Shown here: positions 43,423 to 52,235 of the stretch, in pieces
How positions within the stretch are numbered: the stretch's first letter is position 1
Layout of the letters: each line of letters starts with the position of its first letter
Assembly (NCBI RefSeq): GCF_016836705.1
Contig: NZ_JAFCGY010000022.1
Location: 29,620 to 93,619 of the forward strand
Direction of reading: 5' to 3'
Source: Mesorhizobium caraganae
GTDB taxonomy: Bacteria > Pseudomonadota > Alphaproteobacteria > Rhizobiales > Rhizobiaceae
Length of the DNA stretch: 64,000 bases
Position numbers and translations under genes: made by a program
Notes under the pieces: model-generated
The model's database searches: none
What the model saw: only the letters and a program-made list of their open reading frames with translations
Told to the model about the DNA's origin: nothing

Positions 43423-44687
43423 ATCCTGCGCTCCCGTTCGATCAGCGTGGCCAGAGTGTTGACCTCGTCCATGCCTAGGATCTGGCGCCGGTTGACGGCG
43501 ATGTGCCGTCCGAATTTCAACGCCTTGGCCTCACAACTGGCGCGCAGATCCTCATCGGCAATGGTTTCGAAATCGGCATTGTGGGCGAGGCCGAGAATGC
43601 GCCGGTGCACCTCGATGCCGGCAAAGCCGAGCAGGTCGGTCCAGATCTGGTGCAGCACGTGGTCGAGCGCCTGCTCCGAGGCAAGGATGTCGCCTTGATC
43701 CTCGAACAGGCTCTTCTGGTAGAGCATGCCGGTGCGCTCTGTGCGCCACAGAACCGAGAACTCGGCACGGAACACCGCCCATGTCTCCGCCGTCACCCCG
43801 AGCAGATAGGCGCGCATGGCGTCGCGCTTGCCGTTCTGCTCATGGCCGCGCTGCGAAAAGTAGGACATCCAGAAATTGGCGAGCAGCATGCCGACGTCGA
43901 AGGCCATCGGACCGTAGAAGGCGAACTCCGGATCGATCATCCTTGTCTCGGTATCGGTGACCATGATCGAGCCGGAATGCAGATCGCCATGCAGCAGCGT
44001 CTCCGCATTGGCGGCGAAGATATGCTTCAGCCGCTGCGCCTCGACCTTGAGGTCGCGGTCGGCGCGTAGCTCGGCGACCAGGCCGTCAAGCTGCGGCGAG
44101 GTATGCCGGTTCAGCTTGGCGTCGAAATAAGGATCGGAAAACACCAGGTCCTCGGTGATGCCGCAGAGTTCGACATTGTCGGCGAACAGCGCCAGGTCGG
44201 CCTTGCGGTCCTTGGTCGGCATGGAGAGATCGGAGCCGCGAAACAAAGTGCGGGCCATGAACAGGCCGATGTCCCTTGCGATGTTCGGCAGGTGGCGGCC
44301 GTCGATCAGGGCGCGGCGCAGGATGATGTGCGGCGGCGCCAGATATTCCATGATGATCAGCGCCTGGGCCTCATCGAAATGGTAGATCGCCGGAACCGAG
44401 CCCGGCGCGCGCGCCTCCTGGCGGATCAGGGCGTGATATTCGAAGAAGGAGCGTTTTAAGGGCAGCGGCCAGCTGTCGCCGACCAGGCGGACATAGGGCA
44501 GGGCCTGCTTGACCACGGCCGCGCCCGAGGCGCCCTCGACGATGAAGACGAGGTTCAGGTTGCCGTCGCCGACCTCGCGCACCTTCCAGGGGCCTTTGCC
44601 AATCCTGGCGCACAGCGCTTCATTCGCGCCGAGGCGCGTTGCAAGCGTCTCCACCGACAGTGCTTCGAACGGCAATTTCCCAGTCAT
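43419..44687 (-). CDS. mtnK: 5-methylthioribose kinase MtnK
   Basis: 422 residues. The N-terminal nucleotide loop is EVGDGNLNLVFIV, and the catalytic loop HGDLHSGSIMV (about residues 232-242) is followed by the metal-binding MIDPEFAFYGP. These are MtnK/APH-fold signatures. It phosphorylates 5-methylthioribose, the salvage by-product of polyamine and AHL synthesis, to MTR-1-phosphate for MtnA. Divergent from a ribose-type ABC importer across 137 bp that contain a perfect palindrome, suggesting shared control and that the imported sugar is MTR. Confidence 0.95.
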   Translation of the reverse strand: MTGKLPFEALSVETLATRLGANEALCARIGKGPWKVREVGDGNLNLVFIVEGASGAAVVKQALPYVRLVGDSWPLPLKRSFFEYHALIRQEARAPGSVPAIYHFDEAQALIIMEYLAPPHIILRRALIDGRHLPNIARDIGLFMARTLFRGSDLSMPTKDRKADLALFADNVELCGITEDLVFSDPYFDAKLNRHTSPQLDGLVAELRADRDLKVEAQRLKHIFAANAETLLHGDLHSGSIMVTDTETRMIDPEFAFYGPMAFDVGMLLANFWMSYFSQRGHEQNGKRDAMRAYLLGVTAETWAVFRAEFSVLWRTERTGMLYQKSLFEDQGDILASEQALDHVLHQIWTDLLGFAGIEVHRRILGLAHNADFETIADEDLRASCEAKALKFGRHIAVNRRQILGMDEVNTLATLIERERRI

Positions 44688-44761
44688 TCCTCACCCTCGC
44701 GCTTGGTCGCTCCGATCATAGTGGAGCGATGGCGGCGGGGCCAAGCTAGGAAGCTGTCTGG

Positions 44762-44786
44762 CAATTGTCAATCGAGTTGACAATTG
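44762..44786. promoter_or_regulatory. Perfect 25-bp palindrome between mtnK and the ABC importer
   Basis: CAATTGTCAA-TCGAG-TTGACAATTG: two perfect 10-bp arms and a 5-base spacer. Each arm carries a TTGACA, one per strand, which could be the -35 box for the two divergent units; 17 bases further on lie TAGCGT (plus) and TAGCTT (minus) as weak -10 candidates. A regulator bound here would control both mtnKA and the transporter. No regulator gene is adjacent. Confidence 0.8.
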
Positions 44787-44824
44787 ACGATGTAGCCCAT
44801 AGCGTCATCGTCAGGGAGGAACGA

Positions 44825-46336
44825 ATGGGCAATGATGCCGTGTTCCGTGTGGACGGCCTGAGGAAGTCCTTCAGCCATATCGAGGTGCTTGGCGGCGTCT
44901 CGCTCCAATTGCATGCCGGTGAGATCACCGTGCTGATGGGCGCCAATGGCGCCGGCAAGTCCACCCTCGTCAAAATCATCAGCGGCGTCTACGACCATGC
45001 CGGCGGCACCATGCACCTTGCCGGCGATAACTTCGCGCCGAACACGCCGGCCGAAGCGATCCGCGCCGGTGTCGTCACCGTGCACCAGAATATCAATGAC
45101 GGCGTTGTCGCCGATCTCGATGTCGCCACCAATCTGACGCTCGACCGGTTGAGTGGCAAAGGCGCGCCGCTGCTGTTCAACCCTGGCCGCGTGCGCCGGG
45201 AGGCGAGGGCGGTCGCCGACCGCATGGGACTCGCCATCGACCTCAGGGCCCGCGTCAGCGATCTGTCGCTGGCCGACCGCCAAATGGTGGCGATCGCGCG
45301 CGCCATGGCGCACCAGCCGAAAGTGCTGATCCTCGACGAGCCGACCTCGTCGCTGTCCAGCGCCGAGGCCGACAGGCTGTTTTCATTGCTCGATCGGCTG
45401 CGCGAGCAGGGCGTCGCCATCCTCTACATCTCGCACCGCATGTCGGATATCAGGCGGCTGGCCGACCGCATCGTCTCGATGCGCGATGGCGTCGTCTCCG
45501 GCGTCTTCGATACCAAGCCGCTCGACTATGAAGGCGCGGTCAACGCCATGCTCGGCCGCAAGATCCATCTCGACCGGATCGAAGCGAGAAATTCGGCCAA
45601 ACCGGTCCTGACCATCGAGGGCCTGCGCATCGCGCCGAGCGCCCGGCCGATCTCGCTGACGCTAGGCGATGGCGAGGTCGTTGCCGTCACCGGCCTCGTC
45701 GGCGTCGGCAAGACCGCACTGGCCGAGACGCTGTTTGGCCTGCGCAAGCCGCTCGCGGGCACGATGGCTTTGAACGGCAAGCCCTATGCGCCTGACACAA
45801 CGGGCGAAGCCATTGCCGCCGGCGTGTTCCTGGTCGCCAAGGACCGCGGCGAAAACGGCATTGTCGGTGGCTTCAGTATCCAGGAAAACATCAGCCTTCC
45901 CTTCCATAAGCGCATGTCGCGCTTTGCCGTTCTCAAGCGCGGCCTCGAGCGTGCCACGGCCCGCCGCCAGATCGAGGACCTCGGCATCGTCTGCCGTTCC
46001 GAGAAGGATGAAATGACCACGCTGTCGGGCGGCAACCAGCAGAAGGTGATGGTGGCGCGCTGGATGGCGCAGGACGCGAGACTGTTCATCCTCGACGAGC
46101 CGTTCCAGGGCGTCGACATCTCGGCCAGGCGCGACATCGCCGCCAAGCTGAGGGCCAGCGCCAATGGCCGCGCCACGCTGCTCTTCGTCACCGAACTCGA
46201 CGAAGCCCTTGAGACGGCAGACCGCATCCTGGTGATGTCGGAGCAGACCATCGTCGGCGAGCACCGCAATGACGATGTCGATCTCGACCGCTTGCTCGCC
46301 GAGGTCGCGGGCGGGCCGCTGCACAGCGCGGCCTGA
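44825..46336 (+). CDS. Ribose-type ABC transporter ATP-binding protein (two ATPase domains)
   Basis: 503 residues from the ATG at 44825, preceded by AGGGAGGA; an open frame begins earlier with TTG inside the palindrome and was not used. Two tandem ABC modules: the first has Walker A GANGAGKS (about 39-46) and a divergent signature DLSLADRQMV; the second has a degenerate Walker A GLVGVGKT (about 300) and signature LSGGNQQKV. This is the RbsA/MglA (CUT2) architecture. Likely imports a pentose-like ligand; context suggests 5-methylthioribose. Confidence 0.92.
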   Translation: MGNDAVFRVDGLRKSFSHIEVLGGVSLQLHAGEITVLMGANGAGKSTLVKIISGVYDHAGGTMHLAGDNFAPNTPAEAIRAGVVTVHQNINDGVVADLDVATNLTLDRLSGKGAPLLFNPGRVRREARAVADRMGLAIDLRARVSDLSLADRQMVAIARAMAHQPKVLILDEPTSSLSSAEADRLFSLLDRLREQGVAILYISHRMSDIRRLADRIVSMRDGVVSGVFDTKPLDYEGAVNAMLGRKIHLDRIEARNSAKPVLTIEGLRIAPSARPISLTLGDGEVVAVTGLVGVGKTALAETLFGLRKPLAGTMALNGKPYAPDTTGEAIAAGVFLVAKDRGENGIVGGFSIQENISLPFHKRMSRFAVLKRGLERATARRQIEDLGIVCRSEKDEMTTLSGGNQQKVMVARWMAQDARLFILDEPFQGVDISARRDIAAKLRASANGRATLLFVTELDEALETADRILVMSEQTIVGEHRNDDVDLDRLLAEVAGGPLHSAA

Positions 46337-46402
46337 GCAAAGAACTATGGGAATTGGAATGGAGCGCATGGGTTTGAGGTGGGTAAAGACGGCGGGCGCT
46401 GA

Positions 46403-47398
46403 ATGACGTTGCGCGACTACGCCATCCGCTATGGGTTCATTGTTCTTCTGTTCGGGTTGATCGCGTATTTCGCCATCGCCGCCGACGGTTTCGTCTCGCC
46501 GCAAAGTGCCGTCTTCATCTTCCAGTCGGTCGCCATCACCGGCGTGCTGGCGCTCGGCGTCACCGCCACGCTGGTTGTCGGCGGCTTTGATCTCTCGATC
46601 GGCTCGGTTGCGACCTCAGCTATGATGGCGGCCGCCTATGTCATGGTGGTGCTGGAGCAGAACGTCGTCGTCGCCGTCGTCGTCTGTCTGCTCATTGGCG
46701 CCATTGTGGGCCTGATCAATGGCTGGCTGATCGTCTATATGCGCGTGCCCGATCTCCTGGCGACGCTCGGCATGATGTTCCTGCTCGTCGGCCTGCAGCG
46801 CATCCCGACCGAAGGCCGCTCCATTGCCACCGGCATGACCATGCCTGACGGCTCCGTCGCCAACGGCAAATTTGCCGACGCCTTCCTGGCGCTTGGCCGC
46901 CACCGCTTCGACTTCTTCATTCCGAACCTCATCCCGGTCTCGGTGGTCGTGCTCATCGTGCTTGCCGTGCTGATCTGGTTCTTCCTCGAATACACGCGTT
47001 TCGGCCGCATGATGTATGCCGTCGGCTCCAATGAACGCGCCGCCGAACTCGCCGGCGCGCCTGTCAAGGCATACAAAATCTGGGCCTACGTCATTTCAGG
47101 AGTTTTTGCCTCGATCGGCGGTATTTTGCTCGCCGCACGGCTTGGACGCGGCGACATCGCCTCGGGTAATAATCTGCTGCTCGATGCGGTTGCCGCGGCG
47201 CTGATCGGCTACGCGGTGCTCGGCGCCGCCAAGCCGAACGCCTTCGGCACCGCCGTCGGCGCGCTGTTCGTCGGCATCTTGCTGCAAGGCCTGACGATGA
47301 TGAACGCGCCTTACTACACGCAGGATTTCGTCAAGGGCGTGGTTCTCGTCGTCGCCCTTGTCTTCACCTTCGCCCTTTCCGGCCGGGGCAGGAGATAG
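46403..47398 (+). CDS. Ribose-type ABC transporter permease (RbsC-like)
   Basis: 331 residues with about nine or ten hydrophobic segments (first at 10-28). The CUT2 signatures GVTATLVVGGFDLSIGS and YAVGSNERAAELAG, AVGSN-type EAA-equivalent loop, are present. A single permease homodimerises in this transporter class. It lies 66 bp after the ATPase gene and 46 bp before the binding-protein gene. Confidence 0.93.
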   Translation: MTLRDYAIRYGFIVLLFGLIAYFAIAADGFVSPQSAVFIFQSVAITGVLALGVTATLVVGGFDLSIGSVATSAMMAAAYVMVVLEQNVVVAVVVCLLIGAIVGLINGWLIVYMRVPDLLATLGMMFLLVGLQRIPTEGRSIATGMTMPDGSVANGKFADAFLALGRHRFDFFIPNLIPVSVVVLIVLAVLIWFFLEYTRFGRMMYAVGSNERAAELAGAPVKAYKIWAYVISGVFASIGGILLAARLGRGDIASGNNLLLDAVAAALIGYAVLGAAKPNAFGTAVGALFVGILLQGLTMMNAPYYTQDFVKGVVLVVALVFTFALSGRGRR

Positions 47399-47444
47399 AA
47401 CGGCTGCCGGAACAGTTTTGGGTTCAACAAGTGGAGGAAAAAAC

Positions 47445-48497
47445 GTGAACATCACAAGAAGACTTCTGGGGAAGGTCGCGCTCGGACTGGCCGGCGCAAC
47501 AATGCTGATGCAGGTCCCGGCTCTTGCCGCCGACAAGCCGGCGCCGTTCGACAAGCCGGGCGTCAAGATCGCGCTGGTGCGCTATCTCTCGACCGGCGAT
47601 TTCTTCCAGGCCTATCTCTCGGGCGTCGAGTCGCAGTCGAAGGCGCTCGGCATCGATTTGCGCGTGCTCGACAGCCGCCAGGATGCGGCCCTTCAGTCCG
47701 ACATGGTCGACCAGGCCATTGCGCTTGGCGTGCAGGGCATCATCATCCAGCACGGCCTGACGGAATCGATGAAGGACGCCGCTCAGCGCGCGGTCGACGC
47801 CGGCATCAAGGTTGTCGCCTTCGACGTCAATGTCGAAAACCCGAAAATCCCGCAAGTCGAACAGTCCGACAAGGACCTTGCGAGGCTCGCGCTCGAACAG
47901 GCGGTCAAGGACAATAGCGAGAGCTGGAACGCCGGCTACGTCTATGTCGCCGGCATCGCCCCGCTCGACCGCCGCAACGAGACCTGGGTCGACGTCAAGA
48001 AGAAGTATGCCGGCATCAAGGAAGTCGCGATGTTCGGCACGCTGGACAATCCGATCGCCAACTCGGTCGCCAACCAGGCGCGCTCGGTGCTGCAGGCGCA
48101 TCCCGATATCAATGTGATGTTCGCGCCTTATGACGAATTCGCCAAGGGTGTGAAGATCGCCGTCGACGAGGCGGGATTGAACAAGAAGATCAAGATCTAT
48201 TCGGCCGACATCTCGACCTCGGACATATCAGCGATGCGCGAAACCGACAGTGCCTGGGCCGCCACCGCCGCCACCAACCCGGCCGTCGTCGGCCAGGTCT
48301 CGGTGCGCGCGCTGGCGCAGCTGCTCGCCGGTGAGGACCCCGGCCACAACGTCATCGTGCCGCCGACGCTGATCACCCAGAAAGACTTGATCGACAAGGA
48401 CATCAAGAACATGGAAGACCTGTCGGCCAAGCTGCCGCAATTCGCCCATGCCGATGTCGCCATGCCGGCCTGGATGCCCAACCCGAACGCGAAGTAG
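47445..48497 (+). CDS. Ribose-type ABC transporter substrate-binding protein
   Basis: 350 residues. The start is GTG at 47445, with GGAGGAA seven bases away. A signal peptide (NITRRLLGKVALGLAGATML...) ends after ALA near residue 29. The mature protein is a Peripla_BP_4-type sugar-binding fold (GVKIALVRYLSTGDFFQAY, IQHGLTESM, VAFDVNV). It has lower similarity to plain ribose-binding proteins at the start and C-terminus, so its ligand may be a ribose derivative. The stop codon lies in a 10-bp hairpin. Confidence 0.9.
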   Translation: MNITRRLLGKVALGLAGATMLMQVPALAADKPAPFDKPGVKIALVRYLSTGDFFQAYLSGVESQSKALGIDLRVLDSRQDAALQSDMVDQAIALGVQGIIIQHGLTESMKDAAQRAVDAGIKVVAFDVNVENPKIPQVEQSDKDLARLALEQAVKDNSESWNAGYVYVAGIAPLDRRNETWVDVKKKYAGIKEVAMFGTLDNPIANSVANQARSVLQAHPDINVMFAPYDEFAKGVKIAVDEAGLNKKIKIYSADISTSDISAMRETDSAWAATAATNPAVVGQVSVRALAQLLAGEDPGHNVIVPPTLITQKDLIDKDIKNMEDLSAKLPQFAHADVAMPAWMPNPNAK

Positions 48498-48506
48498 CGT
48501 TCGGGT
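48481..48506 (+). terminator. Hairpin spanning the stop codon of the binding-protein gene
   Basis: Perfect 10-bp stem ACCCGAACGC/GCGTTCGGGT with loop GAAGTA; the TAG stop (48495-48497) is at the loop-stem junction. No T-run follows. A further palindrome CGAAAGCTTTCG follows at about 48510-48521. Probably a 3' end stabiliser or a weak terminator. Confidence 0.55.
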
Positions 48507-48552
48507 CAGCGAAAGCTTTCGGATCGCAAAGCAAGGCTGTTGACTATCGAAG

Positions 48553-48740
48553 TCGGCGCCGCCCCTCATCCGCCTGCCGGCACCTTCTCCCCGTATAGTG
48601 ACGGGGAGAAGGGAACTGGCCGCGACGCCGGCGCCTTTCTTGCAACGCCGGTGATTGGCGAAACCCGCGATGACAGCGCCCCTCTCCCCGTCACTCTACG
48701 GGGAGAGGATGCCGGCAGGCAGGTGAGGGGCAGCGCCGAC
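48553..48740. repeat. Palindromic intergenic mosaic element, copy 2 (inverted relative to copy 1)
   Basis: About 188 bp, matching the reverse complement of 28121-28312 nearly throughout, including the interior GGCGCC, CGCCGGTGATTGGCGAAA and outer CAGCGCC-type flanks. Inner stems are CTCCCCGT/ACGGGGAG at each end. In this copy the stem near the right end has TCTAC where the left has TATAG, a compensatory or drift change. It fills most of the 307-bp gap (48498-48804) between convergent genes; nothing else is visible there. Confidence 0.85.
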
Positions 48741-48804
48741 GTTTGAGAGATTAGCGCGCGTTCGTGGCCGCGCTATCGAGTTGGCGAGGGTGCTTATACC
48801 TTCA

Positions 48805-49872
48805 TCATGTCCGCTTGGCGCGCGCCAGCCCATGCGCCACCAGCCGGTCGATGACCTCCGGATAGCTGACGCCGCTTGCCGCCATCGCCTTGGCGTACAT
48901 GCTGATGTCGGTGAAGCCGGGGATGGTGTTGAGCTCGTTGATCACGAACGTCATGTCCGGCATCAGAAAAAAATCGACGCGCGCCATCGCGTCGCAGCCG
49001 ACGGCCCTGAACGCCTTTGCCGCCATGTCGCGCATGGCCGCCTCGACCTCCGGCGGCAGCTGCGCCGGCACCATCAATGCCGCGCCATTCTCGTCGACGT
49101 ATTTGGCATTGTAGTTGTAGAAGCCGTGGCTTTCCGCCGGCACGATCTCGCCCGGACGGGAGACGAAGAGCTCGCCTTCAGGGCTCTCCAGAACGCTGAA
49201 TTCAATCTCTCGGCCGCGAATGAATTCCTCCGCCAGCAGCTTGCGATCATGCTGGAAGGCATCTGCCAGCGCCCGCTCGAATTCCTGACTGCCGTTGACC
49301 TTGGCGACGCCGACGGATGAGCCCTGCCGTGCCGGCTTGATGAACAGTGGCAGCCCGAGTTGGTCTTCAAGCGCCGTGAGCGGAGGGACTGCACCCTCCT
49401 CGATCGTCACCGAGCGCGCGACAGGTACGCCGGCCGCCTTCAGCAGTCGCTTGGCGACATCCTTGTCGAGCGCGGCGGCCGAGCCGAGGATGCCGCAGCC
49501 GGCGAGCGGCACGCGCGCCACCTCGGCCAGCCCCTGCACGGCGCCGTCCTCGCCATGCAGTCCGTGCAGGACGGGAAACAGGATATCGATATCAGGCAGG
49601 TCGTGCGGTGCGTCCTTGGCGGGGATCGCCAGCATCCGTCCTTGTCCTCCGGGCACCAGGCAGAGCTGCGTGCCGTCAGACGGCGTCGCCAGCGCGCCGT
49701 CCTTGAATTGGCTTAGCAGCCATTGGCCTTCGCGGGTGACGAAGATGGGAACGGCGTCGTATTTCGCCGGCTCCAGCGCGCGCATGACATTGGTTGCCGA
49801 AAGCAGCGAAACCTCATGTTCGGCGGAGCGTCCGCCGAAGAGCACGCCGATACGAAGTCTTTTCGCTGCCAT
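48805..49872 (-). CDS. ddlA: D-alanine--D-alanine ligase (DdlA-like)
   Basis: 355 residues, with GGAG seven bases before the ATG. ATP-grasp fold. Signatures: VLFGGRSAEHEVSLLSA (N-terminal Ddl motif), FPVLHGLHGEDGAVQG, LFIKPARQGSSVGV and ARVDFFLMPD...INELNTIPGFT (metal ligands). The Tyr of SHGFYNYNAKY marks a D-Ala rather than D-lactate preference in the omega-loop (inference). It joins two D-Ala for peptidoglycan precursors. It stands alone, away from a dcw cluster, so it is probably a second ligase. Confidence 0.93.
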   Translation of the reverse strand: MAAKRLRIGVLFGGRSAEHEVSLLSATNVMRALEPAKYDAVPIFVTREGQWLLSQFKDGALATPSDGTQLCLVPGGQGRMLAIPAKDAPHDLPDIDILFPVLHGLHGEDGAVQGLAEVARVPLAGCGILGSAAALDKDVAKRLLKAAGVPVARSVTIEEGAVPPLTALEDQLGLPLFIKPARQGSSVGVAKVNGSQEFERALADAFQHDRKLLAEEFIRGREIEFSVLESPEGELFVSRPGEIVPAESHGFYNYNAKYVDENGAALMVPAQLPPEVEAAMRDMAAKAFRAVGCDAMARVDFFLMPDMTFVINELNTIPGFTDISMYAKAMAASGVSYPEVIDRLVAHGLARAKRT

Positions 49873-50038
49873 CTATAACTCCACCAAGGGCCAGGATTGG
49901 AGCTCGCATGCGAAACACGAGATGCCCCTTAAACTGGTTGAGCAATAAGCAAAGGATTGGAGTGGGATTTTGACCGGCTCAAGCAGTTTTTCAGCACGAC
50001 GTGCGAAAGCGGTTTTCCCTTGGAGTCCGTCAAGACCG

Positions 50039-50077
50039 GGAGCGGTTCGCCGTTTTGGTCAAGCGATAAACCGCTCC
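50039..50077. terminator. Hairpin downstream of the aldolase/SDR gene
   Basis: GGAGCGGTT (50039-50047) with AACCGCTCC (50069-50077), 9-bp stem, 21-base loop, ending 10 bp beyond the stop of the minus-strand aldolase/SDR gene. No T-run. It lies in a 215-bp space with repeat-like fragments. Possible terminator for that gene. Confidence 0.4.
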
Positions 50078-50087
50078 AGTTCTATGT

Positions 50088-52142
50088 TCAGCGCAGAGCC
50101 GCCGCGATGTTGCCGCCGTCCACCGTCGTCACATCGGCAGTGGTGCGCTCGGCCAGCGCGTGATGCAGGAAGGCTTGCGCCACGTCGTCGGCCGTCACTT
50201 CCTGTCCCAGCAGATTGCCGGACATGTATTCCTTCTCCGACACGCCGCGCGCGCCCGAACGGCTGGCGATCATGGCGTCGGTCAACAGGCCGGAGCGGAT
50301 GCGGTCGGCATTGACGGCGTTCGAGCGGATGCCGTGCGCGCCGTAATCCAGCGCATACTGCCTCGACAGGAACAGCGTCGCCGCTTTCGGCACGCCATAG
50401 GCACCGAATTTCGGGCCGGGATTGACCGCCTGCTTGGAGGTGTTGAACAGCAGCACACCGCCGGTGCCCTGTTCCAGCATGATGCGCACCGCGTTCTGCG
50501 CCGCCGACTGGTGGGCGAAGAAGTTGAGCTCAAAGCTCTTGCGCAGCAGGGCATCGTCGAGTTCGCCGATGCGGCCTTCCCAGGCGGCGCCGGCGTTGGA
50601 GACCAGAATGTCGACGCCGCCATAGACGGCGACCGATCTGTCGAAGGCCGCGCGCATCTGGGCTGGGTTGGTGATGTCGGCGCCGACGCCGATCGAATTG
50701 TTACCGGCCGCCTTGGCAGCTTCTGCAGCCTTTGCCGCGTCGAGATCGACGACGACCGCATGCGCGCCGTTGGCGGCGAAAAGCTTGGCCGTCGCTGCGC
50801 CAATCGCGCCGGCGCCGCCGGTGATCAGCACCACCTGGCCGGTCAGCGGCTTCGGCTTGTTCGAGGCAAGCTTGGCTTGCTCCAGCGACCAGTATTCGAG
50901 CGGGAAGAGGTCGGCCTTCGACAGCGGATGGAAGCTGCCTACGGCCTCGGCGCCGCGCACCGCCTCGATCCACATCTCGCCGACATCGGACGCGATCTTC
51001 GCATCCTTCAGCGTGCGGCCATGGCCGAACATGCCGAGGCCCGGCACCAGCGTCAGCCGCGGCATCGGGTCGAGCATGGTGCGCTTGACATCATCCAGCG
51101 CGTCATTGGTTTCGAAATAGGCGCGATACTCCTTGGCGAAGGCGTCGACATGGCTCTTGATGACGGCCTTGTAGTCGCCGGCCTTGTCGGCGTCCGGCGC
51201 CGGCACCGCCATCGGCCCGGTCTTGATGCGGATCGACAGATCGGGGGTCGACACACCGCGCGCGGCGTAGTCTGCAATGCCGGCCGAGTTGATGAAATCG
51301 ACGATCGCGTCCGAGGTGCGGAAATCGCTGATCATGCGATCGAAGCGGCCTTCGCCACGCGATACCGCCACCGCGCCGCGCAGCGTCGGTGCGATGGCAG
51401 CCGGCGTTGCGAGCTTTGCCGGCAGCGCTGCCTTCGCAGGCTGCGGCTTGCCATGCTTGGTGACGTAGTCTTCCGCCACGTTCACATAGTGGATCATCCG
51501 GTCATAGGCCTGCCTGGCGTCGTCGCCGAAGGTGAAGATGCCGTGCTTGTCGAGGATCAGGCCTTCGACACTGGGGTCAGCGTCGTAAACGTCGGCCGCC
51601 ACTTTGGCCAGGTCGAAGCCTGGCTTGATGTAGGGCACGTAACCCATTCTGTCGCCGAACACCGTCTTGATCAGCGCCTTGCTGTCTTCTTGGTCGACGA
51701 TGGCGAGGATCGCGGTCGAATGGGTGTGGTCGACGAATTTGTGTGGCAGGAAGGCGTGCAGCAGCGTCTCGACCGAAGGGTTGGGCGAGGCAGGATCGAT
51801 CAGGTTAGCCCGCTGCAGCGCCACCATGTCCTCGTCGGCGAGGCTGGCGAGAGCGCGCGCCTTCAAGAGCGCGCCCATCTTCACCGCCGGCAGTCCTTGC
51901 GGCTCGATCACGCCCATGTCCCAGCCGCTGCCCTTGACGCACAGCACGTCCCATTCGTCGCCGACGAGGTCGGTCGCCTTGGTCTTGCAGGAGGTGTTGC
52001 CGCCACCATGCAGGACCAGCCGCGGCTCGCCGCCGAGCAGCCGGGTCGTGTAGACGCGCAGCGCGAGGTCGCGGGCAACGCCCTTTTTCGCATAGTCGGC
52101 AACGAGCTTTTCCGCCTCGCCATCATTCCAAAGGTTCTTCAT
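50088..52142 (-). CDS. Bifunctional class II aldolase/short-chain dehydrogenase (RhaD-type)
   Basis: 684 residues, a natural fusion. Residues 1-430 form a class II aldolase/adducin domain (metal-site motifs HTHSTAIL and LDKHGIFTFG). Residues about 435-684 form an SDR domain with TGGAGAIGAATAKLF, SNAGAAWEG and an intact YGVPK catalytic motif. The family, called rhamnulose-1-phosphate aldolase/alcohol dehydrogenase, splits a ketose-1-phosphate to DHAP plus an aldehyde and oxidises or reduces the aldehyde. The SorC-type regulator is 93 bp upstream on the same strand. Other rhamnose genes are absent, so the substrate is open. Confidence 0.9.
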   Translation of the reverse strand: MKNLWNDGEAEKLVADYAKKGVARDLALRVYTTRLLGGEPRLVLHGGGNTSCKTKATDLVGDEWDVLCVKGSGWDMGVIEPQGLPAVKMGALLKARALASLADEDMVALQRANLIDPASPNPSVETLLHAFLPHKFVDHTHSTAILAIVDQEDSKALIKTVFGDRMGYVPYIKPGFDLAKVAADVYDADPSVEGLILDKHGIFTFGDDARQAYDRMIHYVNVAEDYVTKHGKPQPAKAALPAKLATPAAIAPTLRGAVAVSRGEGRFDRMISDFRTSDAIVDFINSAGIADYAARGVSTPDLSIRIKTGPMAVPAPDADKAGDYKAVIKSHVDAFAKEYRAYFETNDALDDVKRTMLDPMPRLTLVPGLGMFGHGRTLKDAKIASDVGEMWIEAVRGAEAVGSFHPLSKADLFPLEYWSLEQAKLASNKPKPLTGQVVLITGGAGAIGAATAKLFAANGAHAVVVDLDAAKAAEAAKAAGNNSIGVGADITNPAQMRAAFDRSVAVYGGVDILVSNAGAAWEGRIGELDDALLRKSFELNFFAHQSAAQNAVRIMLEQGTGGVLLFNTSKQAVNPGPKFGAYGVPKAATLFLSRQYALDYGAHGIRSNAVNADRIRSGLLTDAMIASRSGARGVSEKEYMSGNLLGQEVTADDVAQAFLHHALAERTTADVTTVDGGNIAAALR

Positions 52143-52235
52143 GTCGCTATGTCCGCTTTGCTGTCTTTGATGTTGCTGTGAACAGGAATGCCACGACGCC
52201 TTGATGACAATGCGCCGGCTGCAGGATTTCGTTTG

